From Chloroflexota bacterium (lineage in GTDB: Bacteria > Chloroflexota > Dormibacteria > Dormibacterales > Dormibacteraceae): a DNA stretch of 36,185 nucleotides. Location: assembly GCA_005880915.1 (NCBI GenBank), contig VBIW01000058.1:1-36185 (forward strand), written 5' to 3'. The position numbers were made by a program, and so were the translations under genes. This document shows positions 21,909 through 30,428 of the stretch, one piece after another. Within the stretch, counting starts at the first letter, position 1. Each line of letters begins with the position of its first letter. The notes beneath the pieces are model-generated. The model did not search any database, was not told the origin of the DNA, and saw only the letters and a program-made list of their open reading frames with translations.

Positions 21909-23213
21909 ATGAGTGAAAGGCGAGAAGACGGCAGCATGGACCACACGGAGCGCCACGCGGACAAGCGCCGGCTGATGATCACGCAGCTCCTGCACAGCCC
22001 GGTCCTCAACCCGGCCGGGACGGAGGTCGGCCGCGTCGAGGACTTCATCGTCAAGCTCGCGGAAGGGACGTATCCGCCAGTGGCGGGGATGAAGGTTCGG
22101 GTCGGGGCGCAGGACGTGTTCATCGGCAAGGGACTGATCGAGCGTCTCGAGCCGGGCGGCGTCCGGCTCAACACGCATACGATCCGCACCGAGGCGTTCC
22201 AGCGGCGACCTGGCGAGGTTCTCCTGGCGGCGGACGTACTCGGACGGCACCTGGTCGACATGGTCAAAGGACGAATCGTTCAGGCCCACGACCTCGTGCT
22301 CGCCCCCGGCGACGATGGCTGGCATCTCGCAGGCATCGACCGCAGCCCGCAGGCGATGCTCCGGCGCCTGGTTCCCAGGCGGGGCCGACCTGACCTCAGA
22401 CGCCACGCGATCCTGGACTGGAAGGACGTTCAGCCGTTCGTCGGCCATGTGCCGACCGCCAGATTGCTCATGCCGCTGAAGCGCCTCCGCCGCCTCCACC
22501 CGGCGCAGATCGCGGACATCGTCGAGGGCGCCTCGCACGCTGAGGGTCAGGAGATCATCGAGGCCCTCGAGAGCGACCCCGGGCTCACGGCCGACATATT
22601 CGAAGAGCTCGACACTGAGCACCAGGTCGAGTTCCTGAAGTCGAAGTCAAATGAGGACGCGGCCCACATCCTCGAGCGCATGGCCCCGGACGACGCCGCC
22701 GACCTGCTGGGAGAGCTCGACCAGGAACGGCGCAAGCCGGTGTTCGACATGATGTCGCCCAACCAGCAGCACAAGATGCGCAAGCTGCTGCAGTATCACC
22801 CGAGCACGGCCGGCGGAATGATGAGCCCGGATTACGTCTGGGTTGAACGCGGCGCCACCGTCGACATGGCGCTCGAGGCGGTTCGCAGCGACGACAAGAC
22901 GCCTCACCAGCTGCTGAGCACGGTCTTCGTCACCGAGCACGACGGTCGGTACGTCGGAAGCGTCGGAGTGGTCGACCTGCTCCGCACCGACCACGCCCGC
23001 AAAGTCGACGAGCTCGAGCTGACCGACTGCTCCGCGCATGGCAATGCTGATTTCGCCGATGTGACGCTCCTGATGGCTGACTACAACCTCACCTCCCTCG
23101 CGGTGGTGGACGCGGCCGGGAACTTGATTGGCGCCATCTCGTCGGACGACGTGATCGAGGCGCTCGTGCCAGAAGACTGGCGCGCCAGAGTCGAAGCGAG
23201 CACCGGGGTATAG
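21909..23213 (+). CDS. PRC-barrel / MgtE N-domain / CBS-pair regulatory protein
   Basis: This 434-residue soluble protein has no membrane helix. Residues about 20-180 form PRC-barrel-like units (SPVLNPAGTEVGRVEDFIVK; GEVLLAADVLGRHLVDMVKG). About 195-290 is an MgtE intracellular N domain (LHPAQIADIVEGASHAEGQE, EELDTEHQVEFLKS, then APDDAADLLGELDQERRKPV). About 300-420 are two CBS domains (STAGGMMSPDYVWVERGAT; AVVDAAGNLIGAISSDDVIE). In MgtE these domains sense Mg2+ and gate the pore; here there is no pore. An NRAMP-family transporter starts 7 nt downstream, so this is most likely its Mg/metal-sensing regulatory subunit. The start at 21909 is one of two; 21936 is possible. Confidence 0.85.
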   Translation: MSERREDGSMDHTERHADKRRLMITQLLHSPVLNPAGTEVGRVEDFIVKLAEGTYPPVAGMKVRVGAQDVFIGKGLIERLEPGGVRLNTHTIRTEAFQRRPGEVLLAADVLGRHLVDMVKGRIVQAHDLVLAPGDDGWHLAGIDRSPQAMLRRLVPRRGRPDLRRHAILDWKDVQPFVGHVPTARLLMPLKRLRRLHPAQIADIVEGASHAEGQEIIEALESDPGLTADIFEELDTEHQVEFLKSKSNEDAAHILERMAPDDAADLLGELDQERRKPVFDMMSPNQQHKMRKLLQYHPSTAGGMMSPDYVWVERGATVDMALEAVRSDDKTPHQLLSTVFVTEHDGRYVGSVGVVDLLRTDHARKVDELELTDCSAHGNADFADVTLLMADYNLTSLAVVDAAGNLIGAISSDDVIEALVPEDWRARVEASTGV

Positions 23214-23220
23214 ACCGCTA

Positions 23221-24867
23221 ATGTCCGAGCGCGAGCCACAACAAAAGGACTCGCGCTTGAAGCCAACGTCGGCGGTGCTCGATGAGATGCACCACGGTGA
23301 CATCCACGGCGCCTTCGGCACGATACGTCAAAGCGACGTGGCTCCGCGCCGGACCTGGCGCCAGCGCCTGCTTACTCTCGCAGCCATCGTCGGTCCGGGG
23401 ATCATCGTGATGGTCGGCGACAACGACGCAGGCGGAGTCTCGACTTATGCGCAAGCCGGTCAGGACTTCGGCTACTCGCTCCTGTGGACGCTCGTTCTGC
23501 TAATCCCAGTCCTCATCGTCAACCAGGAGATGGTCGTTCGTCTCGGGGCTGTCACCGGTGTGGGCTACGCGAAGCTGATCAGTGAGCGCTTCGGACGTTT
23601 CTGGGGCTGGTATTCGGTCGCCGGCATCTTTCTCCTCAACTTCTTGACGATCAGCACCGAGTTCATGGGCATAAGCCTGGCCGGTGAGTATTTCGGACTC
23701 CGGTCAGTGGTCGCCGTTCCGCTCGCGGCGGTGATCCTGATCGGCATTACGATCAGCGGCAACTTCCGGCGCTGGGAGCGCGCCATGTTCGTGTTCCTTT
23801 TCGCCAGCCTCTTGGTTCTCCCGCTCGCCCTGCTGAGTCATCCCGATCCGGGCGCGGTTGTGCATGGATTCTTTGTCCCAGGCGTGCAGGGCGGCCTGAC
23901 TTCCAACTCGGCGCTCCTGATCGTCGCTGTCGTTGGTACGACCGTCGCCCCGTGGCAGCTCTTTTTCCAGCAATCGAACGTGATTGATAAACGCATCACG
24001 CCGCGGTGGCTCGAGTACGAGAAGGCAGACACCGTCATTGGAGCGTTCGTGGTCGTAATCGGTGCCGCTGCGATCATGATGGCCACCGCCTCGGCATTCA
24101 GCGGGACACATGAGTTCGGCCATTACCTGGACGGCCTCCACGTGGCCCAAGGGCTGACGAAGTTCATCTCACCTGCGGCAGGAGCGATATTTGCGCTGCT
24201 GCTGTTCGATGCCTCGATTGTGGGAGCATCCGCTGTCACCCTCGCCACCTCGTATGCGTTTGGCGACATGTTCGGCCTGAGGCACTCGCTGCACCGCGGA
24301 GTGCGCGAGGCAAAGCTGTTCTACGCCTCCTACACCGGAATGGTTGTACTCGCCGCTGCAATCGTTCTCATCCCGCGTGCGCCGCTCGGCCTCATCACCA
24401 CGGCCGTGCAGGCGCTGGCTGGGATCATGCTGCCGAGCGCGACCGTATTTGCCTTGCTTCTCTGCAACGACCGCGCGGTCCTTGGGCCGTGGGTCAACCG
24501 GTCGTGGCTGAACGCGATCGCGGGCGTCATCGTCAGCGCGATGCTCGTTCTCTCGCTGATTCTGGTGATCTCGACGGTGATCCCGTCCATCGACGTGACA
24601 TCGCTCCTTGTCGTACTCAGTGCGGTGGCCGCTCTGGTTCTTATCGCAGGCGGCACATGGAATTGGCTCACATCGCGCGGCCGCGCCCAGGTGCCCGAGG
24701 TCTCGAGGGAGGAGCGCGAGAACTGGCGCATGCCGGCCCTCGCATTTCTGGATCGGCCCGTGTGGTCGATCGGTCGCAGACTCGCGATTTACGCCTTGAG
24801 CGGTTACCTGGTGCTGTCGATCATCATGCTGGTCGTCAAAGCGGTCGAACTCGCCACACAGAGATAG
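23221..24867 (+). CDS. NRAMP-family divalent metal transporter, Mg2+-type (NRMT-like)
   Basis: The 548-residue membrane protein has 11-12 helices. In TM1 the usual DPGN metal site is D67-N-D-A-G-G (GPGIIVMVGDNDAGGVSTYA), and in TM6 the usual M/A-P-H is A243-P-W245 (GTTVAPWQLFFQQ). Loss of the TM6 Met and His fits the NRAMP-related Mg2+ transporters (NRMT), which transport the larger hydrated Mg2+ or Mn2+. The soluble N-terminus (1-48) and a C-terminal tail are cytoplasmic. It lies 7 nt after the MgtE_N/CBS gene, which suggests a two-subunit regulated Mg importer. The Mg-specific assignment is from family knowledge, not shown here. Confidence 0.8.
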   Translation: MSEREPQQKDSRLKPTSAVLDEMHHGDIHGAFGTIRQSDVAPRRTWRQRLLTLAAIVGPGIIVMVGDNDAGGVSTYAQAGQDFGYSLLWTLVLLIPVLIVNQEMVVRLGAVTGVGYAKLISERFGRFWGWYSVAGIFLLNFLTISTEFMGISLAGEYFGLRSVVAVPLAAVILIGITISGNFRRWERAMFVFLFASLLVLPLALLSHPDPGAVVHGFFVPGVQGGLTSNSALLIVAVVGTTVAPWQLFFQQSNVIDKRITPRWLEYEKADTVIGAFVVVIGAAAIMMATASAFSGTHEFGHYLDGLHVAQGLTKFISPAAGAIFALLLFDASIVGASAVTLATSYAFGDMFGLRHSLHRGVREAKLFYASYTGMVVLAAAIVLIPRAPLGLITTAVQALAGIMLPSATVFALLLCNDRAVLGPWVNRSWLNAIAGVIVSAMLVLSLILVISTVIPSIDVTSLLVVLSAVAALVLIAGGTWNWLTSRGRAQVPEVSREERENWRMPALAFLDRPVWSIGRRLAIYALSGYLVLSIIMLVVKAVELATQR

Positions 24868-24926
24868 AGCGGCGTTCCTTCAGGACCATTAACAGCTCGC
24901 TTACAAAGGAATACCGGCCAACGGGG

Positions 24927-24932
24927 TACAAT
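24927..24932 (+). promoter_or_regulatory. TACAAT -10 box just upstream of the LCP gene
   Basis: TACAAT ends 8 nt before GTG 24941, so the transcript probably starts within a few bases of the start codon. No convincing -35 at 17 nt is visible. This repeats the leaderless pattern of the window. Confidence 0.5.
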
Positions 24933-24940
24933 GCTGGCCC

Positions 24941-25969
24941 GTGCCTCTCGGCTCAAGACCGGGGCACCGCGTCAGAGCATCACGCCGGCGGCTAAGCCCT
25001 TTTCGCACCAGCATCCTCGTCCTTCTTGCTATCGGGATGTCCACGATGGCGGGTGCTTTCGCTTATTTCCTTCCGGCTGCGAAGACGGCCTGGGACACGA
25101 CAGGCGCGATCGTGAGGGTGACGCCGTCACCGACTGACCTCTTGACGGCGTCGCCTTCCGCCTCGCCTTCTGCGACACCGGCCGCGGCGATCACCGGCGC
25201 GTTCACGATTCTCCTGCTTGGCTCGGACGACGACTCCAAGTTCTACAGCGACCACGTCCTGACGCAGTCGATGATCCTGGTCCGCGTGGTGCCGTCGACC
25301 AAGCAGGTCACCATGCTCTCGATCCCGCGCGACATGTACGTCCACCTGTCGACAGGGGGCTTCGGCAAGATCGATGGCGCGTATTCGTACGGTGGACCGG
25401 GTGCGGCCATCGCGACGGTGGAGCAGGACTTCGGCGTCCACGTCGACGACTACATATGGGTGGGGCTATTGGGCCTGATCAGGTTGATCGACGCGATCGG
25501 CGGCATCGACGTGGTGACCAGCAACCCCGTGCTGGATGACTACTATCCCGCCGACGTGTACGGCAACTGGCCATACGGATACGAGCGCATCGCGGTCCTC
25601 GCCGGCCCGCAACATCTCGACGGCCTGCACGCGATGCAGTACGTCCGGTCGCGGCACGGCGACCTGCAGAGCGACCTCGGTCGGTCGCAGCGCCAGCAGC
25701 AGGTCCTCATCGCGATCCGTCAGAAGTCCAAGCAGCTCGCACCCGAAGACCTGCCACCGATGTCGGCCGCGATCGGCGGTGAGCTGAAGACGAGCATCGG
25801 CATCTCGAAGGTGGCGCAGATGCTGCCGCTGGCGGCGAGCTTCGACAATCCCGACGCCATCCGCCAGATCATCCTTGCCAGCCCGTACACCCATGGTGGC
25901 GCGCCTGGCGGCAGCCTGTATCCAAACTGGGACGCGATCCTGCCTCTGGTGCATCAGTACTTCCCATGA
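24941..25969 (+). CDS. LytR-CpsA-Psr (LCP) family cell-wall ligase
   Basis: The 342-residue protein has a basic N-terminus, a membrane helix at about 23-44 and a Ser/Pro/Thr-rich linker (SPSASPSATPAA). The LCP domain follows with TILLLGSDDDSKF, VTMLSIPRDMYVHLSTGG, KIDGAYSYGGPG, GGIDV and the conserved YVRSRHGDLQSDLGRSQRQQ, whose Arg and Asp residues bind the polyprenyl-pyrophosphate head. LCP enzymes attach teichoic-acid-like polymers, arabinogalactan or capsule to peptidoglycan at the outer face of the membrane. The gene overlaps the propeller gene by 4 bp (ATGA), so the two are coupled. Confidence 0.92.
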   Translation: MPLGSRPGHRVRASRRRLSPFRTSILVLLAIGMSTMAGAFAYFLPAAKTAWDTTGAIVRVTPSPTDLLTASPSASPSATPAAAITGAFTILLLGSDDDSKFYSDHVLTQSMILVRVVPSTKQVTMLSIPRDMYVHLSTGGFGKIDGAYSYGGPGAAIATVEQDFGVHVDDYIWVGLLGLIRLIDAIGGIDVVTSNPVLDDYYPADVYGNWPYGYERIAVLAGPQHLDGLHAMQYVRSRHGDLQSDLGRSQRQQQVLIAIRQKSKQLAPEDLPPMSAAIGGELKTSIGISKVAQMLPLAASFDNPDAIRQIILASPYTHGGAPGGSLYPNWDAILPLVHQYFP

Positions 25970-27108
25970 TGATCTCGCGCTTCATCCTCGCGGTCGGCCT
26001 CGCCGTGGTCGTGATCTTCGGCGGCACTTCGACCTACATGTACCTCGGCTCAAAGCAGTCCAAGATCGCCGCACCGCCACAAAAACCGACGGCGGCCACG
26101 CCTCGGGCGCAGGCCACCACGCTGCCCGGCGCGCTTTACCTCACGCAGTCGGGAGCCATCTACCGGCTGAGCGCTGGCCGCTTCATGCAGATGACGCCCG
26201 AGGCCGGGTGGGGCGAGCCTTCGATCAATCCCGACGGGAATTCGCTTCTCGCGGTCAAGTTCGGTTCGTACTGGTCTGATGTCTACGTGCTCAGCCTGTT
26301 CGGCAGCCCCTTGCGACAGGTCACGTCCAACCAGTCGCGTACTGGCATGAGCAATCCGAGCCTGAACCACTGGTCCTTTTACCCGCGCATGAGCGCGGAT
26401 GAACAGGTGTGGATGACATATGACGGGTTGAAATGCGATTCGTGCTACGACGTCAGCCCGGCGGTGTATTCGATGCCGCTCCGCGGCACCATCCGCCAGG
26501 CCCGCGCCTGGACTGATGGCGGCTATTACTCGGGCGGCGACCAGCAGCCGATCCCGGTCTTGGGCGGCGTCATCTACACGAAGTACGACTATGGATCCAA
26601 GTACGACGCGAACGCTGAAAACAAGCTCGCCGGCATGATGTGGTGGACGAACAGGCCCGGAGCGTATGGCAAAGAGCTGACGAGCCCGGGCGAGGACTGC
26701 CGGACGCCGTCGCTCTCCCCGGCCGGCAATGAGCTCGCGATGATCTGCACCTATGGAAAACAGATTTCTTACCTGACCATCGCGTCCTGGAACGGGTCCG
26801 CGCTCGGACCGCGCAAGACCATACTGACGAATCAGCTGGTCGCGCAGCCGACATGGGCGCCAGACGGATCAGGGATCGCGTACCTTGCGCCCGCCGTTCC
26901 GGATGGTCCGTTCCAGCTGTGGTGGCTGCCCAAGGCGGCCTACACCGCACCGCCACCCAGCCCGCCCCCGACGCCAACTCCGGGCGGTCCGCATAACGGC
27001 CCGCTGCCGACCCCGCCGCCGCCACCGCCGATCCCACCGGTCAAACCGATCCAGCTGACGACTAACAACGGGTTCGACGCGACGTCGCCGATGGCCTGGC
27101 TTGGCTAG
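25966..27108 (+). CDS. Membrane-anchored TolB/WD40-like beta-propeller protein
   Basis: The 380-residue protein starts MMISRFILAVGLAVVVIFGG, an uncleaved anchor followed by a low-complexity linker (PPQKPTAATPRAQATTLPG). The body repeats TolB-like blades: GEPSINPDGNSLLAVKFG, DCRTPSLSPAGNELAMIC and AQPTWAPDGSGIAYLAPA. Near the C-terminus a Pro-rich stretch (PPPSPPPTPTPGG, PTPPPPPPIPPV) precedes the last half-blade. It overlaps the LCP gene by 4 bp, so it may assist wall-polymer ligation or sense the wall; this is inference from context. Confidence 0.75.
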   Translation: MMISRFILAVGLAVVVIFGGTSTYMYLGSKQSKIAAPPQKPTAATPRAQATTLPGALYLTQSGAIYRLSAGRFMQMTPEAGWGEPSINPDGNSLLAVKFGSYWSDVYVLSLFGSPLRQVTSNQSRTGMSNPSLNHWSFYPRMSADEQVWMTYDGLKCDSCYDVSPAVYSMPLRGTIRQARAWTDGGYYSGGDQQPIPVLGGVIYTKYDYGSKYDANAENKLAGMMWWTNRPGAYGKELTSPGEDCRTPSLSPAGNELAMICTYGKQISYLTIASWNGSALGPRKTILTNQLVAQPTWAPDGSGIAYLAPAVPDGPFQLWWLPKAAYTAPPPSPPPTPTPGGPHNGPLPTPPPPPPIPPVKPIQLTTNNGFDATSPMAWLG

Positions 27109-27161
27109 AACAGCTCCTGGTCGATCGTCGGATCGTCCGGACAATCCGGGGGTGGGGTCGG

Positions 27162-27896
27162 CTAGCAGCCTGGGCGGTTTGGGCCGCGGTCCAGGACCGG
27201 TTCGGCGAGCGCTGTTTGTGCCTGGGCGGCGCTGATGTAGTGGTCCGCCAGCATCGCCGCAAGCACATCTGAACGGCGGGCGAGCGCTGCGTCGGGGTTG
27301 ATGGTCGGGTCGTAGATGGACGGCGCCTGCGCGACGCCGGCGAGGAGGGCGTACTGGCCCAGCGTGAGGCCGCTCAGAGGCGCTCGAAAGTACGCGCAGG
27401 CGGCTGCGGTTACCCCATATCGCCCTAAGCCCGTCGGAATCTCGCTCAGATAATCGGCCATGATCTGGCGCTTCGTAAGGACCCGTTCCACCTTCACGGC
27501 CAGCGCCAGATCTTCGAGCTTGTTGTAGCCGCGGTCAGAACCGCCCAGGTAGACATCCTTGACCAGCTGCTGGGTGACCGTCGATCCCCCCTGGCACAAG
27601 CACACGTTGGTCACGTCGTACAGCAAAGCCCTTGCGACTCCGATCGAATCGACCCCATGGTGGGAGTAAAAGCGTTCGTCTTCTGTGGCCACGACAGCGT
27701 TCGCGAGGGTTTGGGGCACCTCGTCCGGGTTGAGGATCGGAACCCCATGCGCATCGGTCACCGCGCGGACGCGCTGCTGGACGTCGGTTCCATCGGGAGT
27801 CAAGATCCACAGCGTCGCAGCGCCGGGCCCACCCAGGGCGGCGAGTACGGCGATTGTGATAGCGAGCCGGCTTGCAAAAGCCGCCGGCCAGCTCAT
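27162..27896 (-). CDS. Monofunctional GT51 peptidoglycan glycosyltransferase
   Basis: The 244-residue protein has an N-terminal membrane helix (about 8-32) and the GT51 motifs: NAVVATEDERFYSHHGVD (catalytic E72), GGSTVTQQLVKDVYL (103-118) and an EIPTGLGRYGVTAAACAYF-type stretch followed by LTLGQYALLAGVAQAPSIYDP. It has no penicillin-binding transpeptidase domain, so it is an MtgA-like monofunctional transglycosylase that polymerises lipid II. Its C-terminal half (DAALARRSDVLAAM) matches the equivalent part of class A PBPs. It is divergent from the response-regulator gene, with 97 nt between. Confidence 0.88.
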   Translation of the reverse strand: MSWPAAFASRLAITIAVLAALGGPGAATLWILTPDGTDVQQRVRAVTDAHGVPILNPDEVPQTLANAVVATEDERFYSHHGVDSIGVARALLYDVTNVCLCQGGSTVTQQLVKDVYLGGSDRGYNKLEDLALAVKVERVLTKRQIMADYLSEIPTGLGRYGVTAAACAYFRAPLSGLTLGQYALLAGVAQAPSIYDPTINPDAALARRSDVLAAMLADHYISAAQAQTALAEPVLDRGPNRPGC

Positions 27897-27904
27897 CCCG
27901 CTTT

Positions 27905-27915
27905 ACACATTGTGT
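27905..27915. promoter_or_regulatory. Palindrome ACACA-T-TGTGT in the divergent promoter region
   Basis: The 11-bp palindrome lies 9 nt upstream of the transglycosylase start, in the 97-nt gap shared with the two-component operon. It is a candidate operator, for example for the adjacent response regulator. Confidence 0.4.
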
Positions 27916-27993
27916 TTAGGAACGGGCTCTAGATTTACCCGTTACGCCGAAGCGGCATGAACGGCGCAAGTTCCATGGGAGAATTCCGTCCGC

Positions 27994-28674
27994 ATGACCA
28001 TTAAGTGGAAAGTCGCCCTGGTGGAGGATGACCGTCGCCTAGCGCGTGCGGTGGCCACCGGGCTGGGAGAGGAAGGTTACACAGTCCGGGCGGTTGAGTC
28101 CGCGGGACGCGGGCTCGAGCTCGTCCGGCAGTGGAATCCAGACGTCGTCCTTCTCGACCTGATGCTGCCCGACAACGAAGGGCCCGAGCTGTTCGAGGCC
28201 TTCCGCGCGGAGACCGACGCCGCGCTTGTCGGCATCAGCGCCCGCTCCTCGGTCAGCGACCGGATCGCGGGGTTGAAGCTGGGCGCGGACGATTACGTCA
28301 CCAAACCGTTCGCGCTGGAAGAGCTGATGGCCCGCGTCGAGGCGGTGATCCGCCGGCATCGAGGCAAGGGCGGCTCGAAGCTCGCCTCGGGTGACGTCCT
28401 GGTCGACCTGAGCGAAGGGCGTGCCAGCAGGGGCGGCCGGCAGCTCGGACTGACCGGGATCGAGTTCCGGATCCTTGCTGCTCTGATGCGAAACAGCGGA
28501 CAGCTGGTCACGTATGCCCAGCTTGCGGAAGCCGTCTGGGCAGTCACCACCGGCCCGGAGTCCAACTCGCTGGAGGTCCACATCTCGCGGATTCGGCAGA
28601 AGCTCGAGCTAGAGGGGGCGTCGAGGTTGATTCACACGGTCCGCGGTCTCGGTTACAGGTTCAGCCCGGAATAG
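27994..28674 (+). CDS. OmpR/PhoB-type response regulator
   Basis: The protein is 226 aa. The receiver domain has E11-D12-D13, the phospho-acceptor D55 (VVLLDLMLPD), S82 and K104 (YVTKPFALEEL). The winged-helix output domain is at about 135-225 (GLTGIEFRILAALMRNSGQL; SLEVHISRIRQKLELEG; IHTVRGLGYRFSPE). It activates or represses transcription on phosphorylation. It is the first gene of a three-gene operon with a small exported protein and the sensor kinase; likely targets are its own operon or the divergent transglycosylase. Confidence 0.95.
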   Translation: MTIKWKVALVEDDRRLARAVATGLGEEGYTVRAVESAGRGLELVRQWNPDVVLLDLMLPDNEGPELFEAFRAETDAALVGISARSSVSDRIAGLKLGADDYVTKPFALEELMARVEAVIRRHRGKGGSKLASGDVLVDLSEGRASRGGRQLGLTGIEFRILAALMRNSGQLVTYAQLAEAVWAVTTGPESNSLEVHISRIRQKLELEGASRLIHTVRGLGYRFSPE

Positions 28675-28689
28675 GAGGAGCGCAGGGAG

Positions 28690-29058
28690 ATGAAGGCGAG
28701 GAGCGTTGTGGTGGCGGTGCTGCTGGGGGGCGCGCTGCTTGTGGCGGGCGGGGGGACGGCGTCGGCGAACATGGCCTGGTGTGTCTCGGACCCGCCGATC
28801 CAGGTCGTCACGCCCGGCGGTCACAACCTGACCGTGAACAACCTGGTGTACCTGCCGCCGTACGCGCTGCACCTGAAGAACAGGATCACTGACGACGCAA
28901 GCGCGGCGCCTGACGCAAAGGGCGGAACCCTCATCACAGTTAATGTCCACGTGCCTGCCAACGCGCACGTCGTGTCTTCTGAGTACCGCTACCAGGTTTC
29001 GTCCCAGAAGGACGGATACACGCTGATCACGCTGTACCTGGACGTCCCCATCAGCTGA
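28690..29058 (+). CDS. Small exported protein encoded between response regulator and kinase
   Basis: The 122-residue protein starts MKARSVVVAVLLGGALLVAG with a cleavage site near TASA-NMAW. The mature part is about 95 residues of predicted beta structure (IQVVTPGGHNLTVNNLVYLP; GGTLITVNVHVPANAHVVSS; DGYTLITLYLDVPIS) with one Cys. It does not match any family that I recognise. Its position 16 nt after the regulator and 6 nt before the kinase, within the same operon, suggests that it is an extracytoplasmic ligand-binding or accessory sensing protein for that kinase. A good GGAGG-like RBS (AGGAGGAGC...) precedes it. Confidence 0.65.
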   Translation: MKARSVVVAVLLGGALLVAGGGTASANMAWCVSDPPIQVVTPGGHNLTVNNLVYLPPYALHLKNRITDDASAAPDAKGGTLITVNVHVPANAHVVSSEYRYQVSSQKDGYTLITLYLDVPIS

Positions 29059-29063
29059 GGTCG

Positions 29064-30428
29064 ATGGCCCTGACCTTCAGGACTTTTCCGCGGCCGCTGA
29101 AGGCGGTCGTCGTGGGCGTTCCCGCGGCCGGCATTGTCCTGGCCGCCATCGCGGCGGCCGCCGGCGGATTCAACGCCGCCCAGCCGTGGCGATGGCTTGT
29201 CTTACCCGCTTGCCTCGTGGGCGTCGTCCTGGCGGAGAAGTACCCCGTCAAAATCGGCCCTGAGCAAAAGGTCAACCTCGGCGCGCTGCCGTGTCTGGTA
29301 GCGGTGCTCTTGCTGCCGCCCGGTGTAGGGCCGGCCACGGCTGCACTCAGCGTGTTCGCGGGGAACCGGCTCGTGGGAAGGACGTGGCCGGAGAGCGTGA
29401 TCAACTCCGGAAACACGCTGGCCGCCGGCGCTGTAGCCGCGATGGTCGGCAGCATCGGCAATATCCAGCTGGACATTGATGCGGCGCAGGCGCTGCGAGC
29501 CACGGCAGCATCGCTGGTCTACATCGCGATCAATCTGAGCCTGGCCGTGCTGCCGCCGGCACTACACTCGGGGCGGCCCTACCTGGCGCTCCTTCGCCAC
29601 GCTGCGTCTGCCACCTGGCCGGCTCTGCTGACTCTGGGCGCCTGCGGTGTCAGCATCGCTGTCCTCGCCGTGGAGGCCCCTGTCGCTGCTCCTTTGCCGC
29701 TGATCGTGCTGCCGATGATCTACCGCATGAACCGCGCCATCGAGGCCCAGGGCAAAGCCAACGAACAGCTCGCCGGAGTGCTGGCCGCACAGCGCAGGTT
29801 CCTCACCGATGTTTCGCACCAGGTGGCGACGCCGCTGGCCACGATCATGACCAACCTCTCGATCCTGAGCCGGGCCAGCAGGGGTCGGCCGACGGGGGCC
29901 GCGGTGGCGGACAGCGTCGCCGAGGCGGAACGGATGAAGCGGATGCTCGGCCGTCTCCGCTCGCTCGCGCACGCCGATGAGGACGTGCCTCTCCGCCGCG
30001 AGCTGGTCGACCTGGCCGAGCTCACGGCGGACGTGGTGCGCGCCTACACCGCGCAGGCAGCAACCTCAGGCGTCGGTCTGGTGGCCGAGGTTGGCTCCCG
30101 CCCGCGCGTCAACGCCGACAAGGACCTGCTTCGTGAGGCGGTGGCGAACCTGGTCGAAAACGCCGTGCGCGTGAGCCCTCCTGGTGCGCAGGTTCGTTTG
30201 AGAGTCGACCGCGGGCTGGGTGGGCCGGTGATCGCGGTGGCCGACGATGGTCCGGGGATCGAATCGGACAGGCTGCCGCGACTGTTCGAGCGATTCCAGC
30301 GAAGCGACTCGGGCAGCGGGTTGGGGCTCGCCATCGCAAGGCGGGTGGTGGAGCGTCACGGCGGGACCATCCGGGTCAAGACCGAGCCGGGGACGGGCAG
30401 CACGTTCACCATCGAACTGCCGGGGTAG
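29064..30428 (+). CDS. Membrane sensor histidine kinase
   Basis: The 454-residue protein has six to eight N-terminal helices (about 12-215) in a MASE-like membrane sensor (YPVKIGPEQKVNLGALPCLVA; TWPESVINSGNTLAAGAVAA). The HisKA dimerisation helix carries phospho-acceptor H252 (FLTDVSHQVATPLATIM), with Gln instead of the usual Glu/Asp after the His. The ATPase domain has the N-box (LVENAVRVSPPG), DDGPGIESDRLPRLFERF and GSGLGLAIARRVVERHGG. It phosphorylates the response regulator encoded at 27994. It ends directly at the stop of the convergent TadG gene, with no intergenic space. Confidence 0.93.
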   Translation: MALTFRTFPRPLKAVVVGVPAAGIVLAAIAAAAGGFNAAQPWRWLVLPACLVGVVLAEKYPVKIGPEQKVNLGALPCLVAVLLLPPGVGPATAALSVFAGNRLVGRTWPESVINSGNTLAAGAVAAMVGSIGNIQLDIDAAQALRATAASLVYIAINLSLAVLPPALHSGRPYLALLRHAASATWPALLTLGACGVSIAVLAVEAPVAAPLPLIVLPMIYRMNRAIEAQGKANEQLAGVLAAQRRFLTDVSHQVATPLATIMTNLSILSRASRGRPTGAAVADSVAEAERMKRMLGRLRSLAHADEDVPLRRELVDLAELTADVVRAYTAQAATSGVGLVAEVGSRPRVNADKDLLREAVANLVENAVRVSPPGAQVRLRVDRGLGGPVIAVADDGPGIESDRLPRLFERFQRSDSGSGLGLAIARRVVERHGGTIRVKTEPGTGSTFTIELPG

